Assembly (NCBI GenBank): GCA_023935145.1
Contig: CM043700.1
Span: forward strand, 140,447,828 to 140,511,827
Direction of reading: 5' to 3'
DNA length: 64,000 bases
From: Bretschneidera sinensis
Lineage: Eukaryota > Streptophyta > Magnoliopsida > Brassicales > Akaniaceae
Each line of letters starts with the position of its first letter. The stretch's first letter is position 1. The notes under the pieces were generated by a model. The model ran no database searches, was not told the DNA's origin, and saw only the letters and a list, made by a program, of their open reading frames with translations. The position numbers and the translations under genes were made by a program. Positions 36,165 to 44,928 of this stretch are shown one piece after another.

Positions 36165-37178
36165 TCTATTGCTCGGCCGTGCATGTTTCTGGGCCGAGCA
36201 AGCCATCTGCTCGGCCATGAATATTTCTGGGCCGAAGATCAGTGGAACAATCCATCTGCTCGGCCATGAATACTTCTGGGCCGAGGAGTAGTGGAGCAAT
36301 CCATTTGCTCGGCCACGAATGCTTCTGGGCCGAGGAGCAATGGAGCAATCCATCTGCTTGGCCATGAAGGCTTTATGGCTGAAGAACAGTGGAGCAATCC
36401 ATCTGCTCGGCCACGAATGCTTCTAGGCCAAGGAGCAGTGGAGCAATCCATCTGCTCGGCCATGAAAGCTTTGTGGCCAAGGAGCAGTGGAGCAATCCAT
36501 CTGCTCGGCTATGAAGGCTTTGTGGCCGAGGAGCAGCGGAGCAATCCATCTGCTCGGCCACGAATGTTTCTGGGCCGAGGAGTAATCCATCTGCTCGGCC
36601 ACGAATGTTTTTGGGCCGAGGAGCAATCTATCTGCTCGGCCATGAAGGCTTTGTGGCTGAGGAGCAGTGGAGCAATCCATCTGCTCAACCACGAATGCTT
36701 CTGAGCCGAGGAGCATTGGAACAATCCATCTGCTCGGCCATGAATGCTTCTGGGTCGAGGAGCAATGGAGCAATCCATCTGCTCGGCTATGAAGGCTTTA
36801 TGGCAGAGGAACAGTGGAGAAATCCATTTGCTCGGTCACGAATGCTTCTGGGTTGAAGAACAGTGGAGCAATCCATCTGCTCGGCCATGAAGGCTTTGTG
36901 ACCAAGGAGCAGTGGAGAAATCCATCTGCTCCGCCATGAATGCTTCTGGGCCGAGGAGTAGTGAAGCAATCCATGTGCTTGGCCATGAAGGCTTTGTGGC
37001 CGAGGAGCAGTGGAGCAATCCATCTGCTCAGCCATGATGGCTTTGTGGCCGAAGAGCAGTGGAGCAATCCATCTGCTCGGCCACGAATGCTTCTGGGCCG
37101 GGGAGCAATGGAGCAATCCATTTGCTTTGCCATGAAAGCTTTATGGCCGAGGAGTAGTGGAGCAATCCATCTGCTCGG
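36165..37178. repeat. Element 2 hairpin array 3 (about 20 units of 49 bp)
   Basis: Same 49-bp palindromic units; a few units near 36570-36640 are shortened by internal deletion to about 35 bp. Ends in CTGCTCGGCTAGGAATGAGC, beyond which the upstream region of the antisense gene begins. Confidence 0.85.
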
Positions 37179-37189
37179 CTAGGAATGAG

Positions 37190-37798
37190 CAACGGGACGT
37201 CATTACTGAAAAGATAGAAGACGGTGGATCCGACGCGTGGCATCTTTTGCATGAACAGTGTTGTATCACCTCGAAGAACGATACGTTCTCTTGGGCAGTG
37301 TGAAGGCTGCCTTGGGACTCCAAAGAGTCGCATTAAGCCGTTTTCAAGAGACGGCGGCCACCTCGAAGAACGATACATTTTCTTGGGAAGTGTGAGGGTT
37401 GCCCTTGGACTCCAAAGAGTCCCATCGATTCTTGAAATTTCACAAGTGTTTCTCGTTTTCCGTGTTTTCTTTTCTACACAAGGAGGTTTTGCTCTTATTC
37501 TTTTTCACTCCAAATCAAAATCGAAAGTTTTTCAGAGTTTTTTCTTTAAAGCCTTCAGCCTCGTCTTTGAGAGTTCCCATCTTCGATTCCTTGTTTTGCA
37601 CAGACTTGTGAGTTTTACGAGTTTTCGCCTTCGTCCCATATTGGGTGTGGGGTCAATAGCTTTTGGAGAAGCACGGGCTTTGAGGTTTGGTAGGAGCGGG
37701 GTTTGGAGTCACGGGGGAAGAGTATTGTGGACGGCTTCGGTTATTGCAAGTCCGAACTCCTTGGACTTTGGTGAGTTTGTCCATCCTTTTTTTTACTC
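37190..37798 (+). other. upstream region of the Element 2 antisense gene copy
   Basis: A ~94-bp unit with CACCTCGAAGAACGATAC is tandemly duplicated (from 37267 and 37361). The region corresponds to 44445-44928 of Element 1, but where Element 1 has CTATATAAGG this copy has CTACACAAGG (near 37477), so the TATA box is lost. Confidence 0.6.
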
Positions 37799-39928
37799 AT
37801 GTCTTGCTTTGAAGTATATCGCGATAAACCTAGCAGTAGTAATAATAGTAAGAGTAGCGTAGATGATACTCGTAGTGGTAGTACCGAGGACAGAGAGACA
37901 TCCTTATCTCTTTCAAGGGGAGCATGCACTGTGGGGACCGTGCCGTCCTCAGGCCCTTGGGCCTTGGTGCCGTACATCCCTTTGGGAGAAGGGTCTGAAG
38001 AGAGTTCATCGTCGGGGGACGAAGAGGTTAGGGTGTTAATTGATAGGGCCTTAACCGATATTAGAGAGACCTTGGCTGGGGAAAGGAGAGAGGAGTGGAA
38101 TTATGTCGCAAATGAGATTCCCAGCCAGATCAAAGAGGAGGACTTAGCAGTGATTCAAAGAACGTATCGTATTCTAGACGAGTACGCCCTCCGGCTGGCT
38201 AGAGTGGGGGAGAGGGCTTGTGACATCCTTCCGGACTGAGCCCCTTATGAGCTTTGCGTATACGAGCATCATATGAAAGTCGGGCTACGGTTCCTTCTCA
38301 TCCCCTTTCTTCGAAGCATCCTTAGATATTTTGTTATTTCACTGTGTCAACTTGTACCGAACTCGGTACTGTTGATCATGGCCTTTATCTATGTCTGCGA
38401 GAAAGTGGGCAGGCCGATGACTTTGGATGTTTTCCAGGCCTGTTTCCTTATTAGTAGGCACGGCCAGACTGGATGGGTAATGTTTAGTACTCAGCCAAGA
38501 AAGAGGTTGTTGAAGAAGACGTATTCATCAATTAAGAGATGGAAGAGGAACTTCTTCTTCATTCGGTCAGACAAGGACTTCGGTCTTCCTCAATCTTGGA
38601 GTATGGACTGATCAGGAAGTGCAAGAAGGTGGGCCTTCGCCTCTACGAACAAGAAACTGTAGATGTCATGGTGGATTCACCAATTGACGTCAGAGTCCTT
38701 TATGATAATGAGGAATTAGCTAGTCGTGGTTTCTGCCCGCTATATCCTGGGCCCTCACTCGAGAGCGGTAAAACTTTGTTGGTTTGTTTTACCTTTTCCT
38801 TTCTGTATATTGGCATGCTATATATCTCGTGCTTTACACTTATCATTTCTTCTTGTTTACTTGGGCAGAGATGGAGGCCCCTACACTTGCAAAGGAACAC
38901 GCCAAGAAGTTGGCTCTGGAGCAGCGGAGGGCGGCCTGAGCCGAGAAACAACAGGCCTTAGGGTCGGGGGGCAGGAAGAGGTCTCGGACCCAGTCTTCCT
39001 CTTCGATAGACCTGGAGACTCCTCCGAGGCCCCTGTCCCAGCCGGAGACTACCCCAGTTCCTATTACTCCTCCATCAGAACCTAGCATTGTCAGACCCAC
39101 CCTTACTCCTACTACGAGTCAAGGAATTGCTGTCGAGGTCCTAGTGTTCACACTTGACTGGGCCTTGAAGATAGAAGATTCCGTTTTTGTGCACCCTCGG
39201 GTGGTAACACCTGACCAAGGGGACTTCTCCTCGAGATGTCACAGAGCTTAGGAGGAAGACCACAAAATCCCTCTGCGTAGCTACTGAGACTGTAGCATCC
39301 CAGGCAAGTTGTCTTTTTATCGTTTATAACTTAAACTTTTTACTTTCTGCTTTCTAACAGTATTCGCTTGATTCCGGATGGGAGCCATGGTGGGCACGAC
39401 TGTTCGTGGCTGTATGGAGACTGCTAAGCTTTTCGGGTGGACCCAGCTCCAATTAGAGGAGAAGACTAAGGTGGCATACCAGCTTCAGGCTCTGTTAGAT
39501 TCCACCAACCAAGCTCGATCCGAGGTTGAGGCTCGAGCTCAGGAGGTTGAAGCCTGTACTCGGGCTGCAGAAGAGGAGGCTGAGGCCCGTATTCAGGCTG
39601 CCGTGGAGGAGGCTGAAGCTTATACCTGAGTGGCTCTGGAGCAGGCTTTGGCTTCTTTCCAAGGTTCAGAGACCTATCGGTTGGTCGTCGTCACGGAAGG
39701 GGCCAACAGTACTTTATCGATTTTATGGACGCGAAGGGGAAGACTGAGGCTTTGTATCCAGAGCAGGAATTCTCGGGTGTCGACTTGCTGGGGCTCGACG
39801 ATGAGGATGAGGAGAAGCCTGCGTCGGAAGAAGAGCTGGCCGAGGTTCCCGAGCAGTCAGAAGGGCAAGAAAAGCCTTCTGGTACGGAGTCGTCAACCCC
39901 CGAGGAGGGGCGTTCATACTCGGATTGA
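37799..39928 (+). pseudogene. Element 2 antisense gene, decayed copy
   Basis: Colinear with the antisense gene of Element 1: exon 1 37799-38767 (SSVDDTRSGS, REEWNYVANEIPSQIKEEDL, LVPNSVLLIMAFIYVCEKVG, SIKRWKRNFFFIRSDKDFGL), exon 2 38869-39303 and exon 3 39378-39928 (METAKLFGWTQLQLEEKTK, then an acidic Asp/Glu tail). It has TGA after CDILPD, a frameshift and TGA after WSMD, TGA in exon 2 after RRAA, TGA in exon 3, a GC donor at the end of exon 2 and GG in place of the AG acceptor before exon 3. It cannot make the full protein. Confidence 0.85.
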
Positions 39929-40127
39929 GCTTTTGGCCTAGCTAGAATTTTTTATTTTTGTTTTTGTATCGTGAGGCCATTAGGGCCACACTTGATATGT
40001 ATGAGCACGTGTGTAATGACACTTTATTTATGTATAAACTCCGTGTTATATATTTTGACTCCATAGTTCTACACTTAGAGTATTCTTACAATATTCTGTT
40101 TTTCTCAGAGTTTGGGTGCAAGCTCCG

Positions 40128-40392
40128 ACTCTTTATTGGTAAAACCGGTGGAGGTGTTCAGCATTCCATGTTCGGGGAATGGGCTTCCCATTCAACTCCT
40201 CGAGCTCGAACATGCCAAGACGGCAGATTTTACGGATTCGATACGGCCCTTTCCAGTTGAGAAGCAGTTTTCTTGTTTCTTGAGGTCGAGGTACTTCAGT
40301 TTTTCATAGGACGAGGTCATGAAGCAAAAAATACCTTCTGTTTACTTTCGCGTCGTAATACTTAGTAGTGCGCTGTTGATAAAAAATACATT
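40128..40392 (-). pseudogene. Element 2 integrase C-terminal remnant
   Basis: The sequence is colinear with 47160-47410 of Element 1, the C-terminal end of integrase. Shared blocks on the plus strand include CGATACGGCCCTT, ACGAGGTCATG and TCGAACATGCCAAGACGGCA. It breaks off at about 40392, immediately beside the truncated LTR. Confidence 0.7.
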
Positions 40393-40746
40393 TTTATAGG
40401 GCTTTTGGAGGCGGCACTTTGCCTGAGGCGGCGATGATCTGATGCCCTAACTGGGTTGGGTAATGAGGTATAGGAGGCCTAGCTGGGTGGCTGGGGGCCG
40501 TCTACTAGGGCTTTGCCTTGTTGGCTTGATCAGGAGCCATCAACGTTTAAGGGCGGTTGGTGACCTGACGTCCCAACTTGGTTGAGCAATGATGGCCTCG
40601 AAGGTGGTGGTGACATGAGGCCAGGCGGTCATGACCTAGAGGCCCAGCTGTTCGAGCCTGGGTCTTCCGCGTGGCTTCTTGCAGCTTGGCTTCAAGATGA
40701 TCCACGTGTCATCTTCCTATTAGAGTGGTTATTTTAGATAGTATCA
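40393..40746 (-). repeat. Element 2 right LTR, truncated at the TATA box
   Basis: Colinear with about 33183-33562 of the left LTR, from TTTATAGGGCTTTTGG to AGATAGTATCA. R, U5 and PBS are absent. A ~40-bp deletion lies near 40620. Followed by the AGTTC target duplication. Confidence 0.8.
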
Positions 40747-40751
40747 AGTTC

Positions 40752-41293
40752 TAAAGAATAAAAATTATCTTAACAAAGGCGAAGGTAATTTGGTAAATCT
40801 ACTAAGGCAATGATTTAATTTTTTTTTAACCTTTGAGTTTCTTTACCACGTCTGGACAAATAGAGTTCGAAAGAGAGCACATATGATACCGTTCAAAAGC
40901 TATTGTCAATATCTATGGAATGAGACTCGAAAGCACTGCCACCCACTCAACTTTTTTTCTTTCATGCGTCACTGATGGAGAGGGATCTTTTAGATTTGGT
41001 TGTTTTCGATGATCTTTACCAGAAACATATACCACTAGGTGGTCAGATTTTGCAGTGCATACTAGATCCAGTCTATTTAGTGTTGTCGGTTTTTAATAAC
41101 TGTTTCACTTTTTTTTTTAAATGAAATATAATTTTTATTTACAAAATTACCCTATTTTGTTAACGTGATAAATAAATATTTGAGTTAAAAAAATTATGTT
41201 TATGTCAATTTTATCGTATACGACATCAAACCATAGTTCACCATCAGATCCAAATCCACGTAGGAACATGTTGATCTCTCTGATTTGAAAATA
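40752..41293. other. spacer between Elements 2 and 1, with third copy of the ~400-bp repeat
   Basis: About 40895-41270 resembles the repeat at 31690-32470 (TTTTAGATTTGGTTG, ACCAGAAACATA, GATTTTGCAG, GTGATAAATAAATATTTGA). No gene. Ends at the CACAC target site (41294-41298) of Element 1. Confidence 0.5.
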
Positions 41294-41298
41294 CACAC

Positions 41299-42049
41299 TG
41301 TTGATGCCAAAAATGTGTGGTTGAGCGGGAGGCTAGGACTCAGGCGTATCTGCACAGGGAGAGGAAGGTGAGCTAGGGGGTCGCCGGAGGGGGTGCCTCC
41401 GAGGATGCTCCGACGCTTTAGTTAGAGTCGGCAAATATATGTAGGGGATGAGCGCTCCCTTGTTTTGTAGCCAAAAGTTCTTGTTTTGGAGTGCATACCT
41501 GACCCCTTTTATAGGGCTTCGGAGGCGGCAGCTGGCTTAGGACGGCAGTGACCTGTTGTCCCAACTGGGTTGGGCAATGATGCCTAGGAGGCCCACTAGG
41601 TGGTTGGGGGCCGTCCGTTAGGGCTTTGCCTTGCTGGCTAGATCTGGAGTCGTTTACGCGTTAAGGCGGTTTGACGACCTGACGTCCCAACTTGGTTGGG
41701 TAATGATGCCTAGGAGGCCCAGCTAGGTGGCTGGGGGCCGTCCGTTAGGGCTTTGCCTTGCTGGCTAGATCTGGAGTCGTTTACGCGTTAAGGCGGTTTG
41801 ACGGCCTGACGTCCCAACTTGGTTGGGTAATGATGGTTCGGAGGGCGGCGGTGACGTGGAGGCCCAGCTGGAGCCCAAATGCCCCTGAGGGCGGTCATGA
41901 CCTGGAGGCCCAGCAATGATGCCCTGAAGGGCGGTCACAACCTGGACATCCAACTGTCTGGGCCTGTATTGCCCACGTCTCTTTGAATTCTGGGGATCAC
42001 GATGATCCACGTGTCCTCCTCCTATTGGAATCATATTTTGGTAGTATCA
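41299..42049 (-). repeat. Element 1 left LTR (3' LTR in element sense)
   Basis: 751 bp. On the minus strand U3 leads to a TATA box (TATAAAA, 41513-41507). A 126-bp unit starting TGCCTAGGAGGCCC is tandemly duplicated inside U3 (41581 and 41707). Lacks one G near 41594 and 7 bp near 41913 present in the right LTR. Confidence 0.95.
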
Positions 42050-42066
42050 GAGGCCCCCCACTTCCT
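42050..42066 (-). promoter_or_regulatory. Element 1 polypurine tract
   Basis: On the minus strand AAGGAAGTGGGGGGCCTC lies directly before the LTR terminus TGATACTACC. This is the plus-strand primer site for reverse transcription. Confidence 0.85.
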
Positions 42067-42261
42067 TAAGCGCGGCACTATGGTTAAGGAAGTAGCAGAA
42101 CTAGGTTGGCGTTAGATCCTCTACGGAGGCGTGGAGTCTGGTCAACATTGGGCCCAAGGCAAGAGAGAATAGACCGAGGGCTTATGGCGTGACTCCTCCT
42201 TTCGGCCAAGAACACCAGGGGTCCAAGGACAAGTGGGGCAAACCAGCTTTAGAAAATAAGG

Positions 42262-44445
42262 GGCCGAGGACCAGTGCAACAATCCATTCCGCGTCCTTGA
42301 AGAGAATGGGCCGAGGACCAGTGGAGCAATCCATCTCCTCGGACCTTAAGGAGACGGGCCAAGAATACCATGTGTTCGAGGACTAGTGGAGCAATCCATC
42401 TCCTCGGACCTTGAAGAGAATGGGCCGAGGACTTGTGGAGCAATCCATCTCCTCGGCCAAGAAGACCATGTGTCCGAGGACTCGTGGAGCAATCCATCTC
42501 CTCGGACCTTGAAGAGAATGGGCCGAGGACCAGTGGAGCAATCCATCTCCTCGGCCAAGAATACCATGTGTCCGAGGACTAGTGGAGCAATCCATCTCCT
42601 CGGACCTTGAAGAGAATGGGCCGAGGACCAGTGGAGCAATCCATCTCCTCGGCCAAGAATGCTATGTGTCCGAGGACTCGTGGAGCAATCCATCTCCTCG
42701 GACCTTGAATAGAATGGGCCGAGGACCAGTGGAGCAATCCATCTCCTCGGCCAAGAATACCATGTGTCCGAGGACTAGTGGAGCAATCCATCTCCTCGGA
42801 CCTTGAAGAGAATGGGCCGAGGACTTGTGGAGCAATCCCTCTCCTCGGCCAAGAAGACCATGTGTCCGAGGACTCGTGGAGCAATCCATCTCCGCGGACC
42901 TTGAAGAGAATGGGCCGAGGACCAGTGGAGCAATCCCTCTCCTCGGCCAAGAAGACCATGTGTCCGAGGACTCGTGGAGCAATCCATCTCCGCGGACCTT
43001 GAAGAGAATGGGCCGAGGACCAGTGGAGCAATCCATCTCCTCAGCCAAGAAGACCATGTGTCCGAGGACTCGTGGAGCAATCCATCTCCTCGGCCCTTGA
43101 AGAGAATGGGCCGAGGACCAGTGGAGCAATCCATCTCCTCGGCCAAGAAGACCATGTGTCCGAGGACTCGTGGAGCAATCCATCTCCTCGGACCTTGAAG
43201 AGAATGGGCCGAGGACTTGTGGAGCAATCCATCTCCTCGGCCAAGAAGACCATGTGTCTGAGGACTTGTGGAGCAATCCATCTTCTCGGACCTTGAAGAG
43301 AATGGGCCGAGGACCAGTGGAGCAATCCATCTCCTCGGCCAAGAAGACCATGTGTCCGAGGACTCGTGGAGCAATCCATCTCCTCGGACCTTGAAGAGAA
43401 TGGGCCGAGGACCAGTGGAGCAATCCATCTCCTCGGACCTTGAAGAGAATGGGCCGAGGACTTGTGGAGCAATCCCTCTCCTCGGCCAAGAAGACCATGT
43501 GTCCGAGGACTCGTGGAGCAATCCATCTCCTCGGACCTTGAAGAGAATGGGCCGAGGACCAGTGGAGCAATCCATCTCCTCGGCCAAGAATACCATGTGT
43601 CCGAGGACTAGTGGAGCAATCCATCTCCTCGGACCTTGAAGAGAATGGGCCGAGGACTTGTGGAGCAATCCCTCTCCTCGGCCAAGAAGACCATGTGTCC
43701 GAGGACTCGTGGAGCAATCCATCTCCTCGGACCTTGAAGAGAATGGGCCGAGGACCAGTGGAGCAATCCATCTCCTCGGCCAAGAATACCATGTGTCCGA
43801 GGACTAGTGGAGCAATCCATCTCCTCGGACCTTGAAGAGAATGGGCCGAGGATTTGTGGAGCAATCCATCTCCTCGGCCAAGAAGACCATGTGTCCGAGA
43901 ACTCGTGGAGCAATCCATCTCCTCGGACCTTGAAGAGAATGGGCCGAGGACCAGTGGAGCAATCCATCTCCTCGGCCAAGAATGCCATGTGTCCGAGGAC
44001 TAGTGGAGCAATCCATCTCCTCGGACCTTGAAGAGAATGGGCCGAGGACCAGTGGAGCAATCCATCTCCTCGGCCAAGAATGCTATGTGTCCGAGGACTA
44101 GTGGAGCAATCCATCTCCTCGGACCTTGAAGAGAATGGGCCGAGGACCAGTGGAGCAATCCATCTCCTCGGCCAAGAATGCTATGTATCTGTGGACTCGT
44201 GGAGCAATCCATCTCCTCGGACCTTGAATAGAATGGGCCGAGGACCAGTGGAGCAATCCATCTCCTCGGCCAAGAATGCCATGTGTCCGAGGACTAGTGG
44301 AGCAATCCATCTCCTCGGACCTTGAAGAGAATGGGCCGAGGACCAGTGGAGCAATCCATCTCCTCGGCCAAGAATGCTATGTGTCCGAGGACTCGTGGAG
44401 CAATCCATCTCCTCGGACCCTGAATAGAATGGGCCGAGGACCAGC
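42262..44445. repeat. Element 1 hairpin array: 98-bp dimers of 49-bp palindromic monomers, about 22 dimers
   Basis: Monomer A contains GGCCGAGGA-cCAG-TGGA-GCAA-TCCA-tc-TCCTCGGCC. Monomer B contains GTCCGAGGA-cTAG-TGGA-GCAA-TCCA-tc-TCCTCGGAC. Each is 49 bp and they alternate strictly, apart from one A-A step near 43400. Both fold as a 9-bp outer and 4-bp inner stem with a GCAA loop. The pair that differs between A and B changes on both arms together. The array lies between the PPT leader and the promoter of the antisense gene. Long open frames across it arise because the minus-strand unit has no stop in any frame. Confidence 0.92.
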
Positions 44446-44928
44446 GGGACTACGGGAAAGTTCCTCGTGTCTAGAACGGCGGCTACGGAGACACGTGGTC
44501 TCACCTGGGTGGACGCCGCGTCACGTTACCTTGGAAATGTAAACCGCCGTTTTAGGGAAAGCGGCGGCCACCTCGAGGGACGTAACGTTCCATGGGAAAG
44601 AGTGTTGGTCGTTTGGGAATTCTAAATTGTCCCCTAGATTCCTGCGACTGCCTTAAATGCGCCTCGTTGGCCGCGACACTTCTCCTATATAAGGGGCTTT
44701 GGTTTCTTCTTCTTCCACACGCCATAATTTCCTTCTGTTTTCAGAGAGTAGCTTTTCTGAGAGCCCTCGGCCTCGTCCAAAGAAGCTTGCGAGTCCTCGT
44801 TCTTGTCCCTCCAGTGAGAAGTTTGGTGTGATCGTTGCATTCGCGAGACCTTGGGAGGAAAGCTCGTGGAGGAATTCAAGTCCGAATCCTTCGGACGTTG
44901 GTGAGTTCGTGTTTTCTTTAATTTTCTC
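44446..44928 (+). promoter_or_regulatory. promoter and leader region of the Element 1 antisense gene
   Basis: G/C-rich sequence with TATATAA at 44687-44693 (context CTCCTATATAAGGGGC), then a pyrimidine-rich TTCTTCTTCTTCC stretch suited to a plant start site near 44710-44720. ATG follows at 44929, giving a 5' UTR of about 210 nt. The hairpin array lies immediately upstream. Confidence 0.6.

Larger units (their letters stand above)
32987..40746 (-). mobile_element. Element 2: rearranged non-autonomous Tat-lineage Gypsy LTR retrotransposon
   Basis: The element starts TGTTGATGCC and ends GTATCA, flanked by AGTTC on both sides (32982-32986 and 40747-40751). In its own orientation (minus) the 5' LTR is at the right and the 3' LTR at the left. 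It lacks gag, protease, RT and most of integrase; only the integrase C-terminus remains (40128-40392). The right LTR is cut at the U3/TATA boundary, so R-U5 and the PBS are gone. Between the left LTR and a decayed antisense gene lie three hairpin-repeat arrays separated by two extra U3 copies. The retained target duplication with a missing PBS implies that the deletion happened after insertion. Confidence 0.85.

Noticed and set aside
33525..37133. many 60-200 codon frames in the Element 2 arrays on both strands
   Set aside because: By-products of the 49-bp hairpin repeat; they overlap each other in all frames.
37224..37862. 212-codon plus-strand frame
   Set aside because: Covers the upstream region and first codons of the antisense gene in a different frame; not present in Element 1.
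42662..43918. 418-codon open frame (minus) and similar long frames across the Element 1 array
   Set aside because: The 98-bp unit has no stop in any minus-strand frame and 98 is not a multiple of 3, so long frames appear automatically; no family similarity and no start context.
42262..44445. CRISPR-like array
   Set aside because: Units are contiguous 49-bp repeats with no unique spacers, inside a plant LTR retrotransposon.
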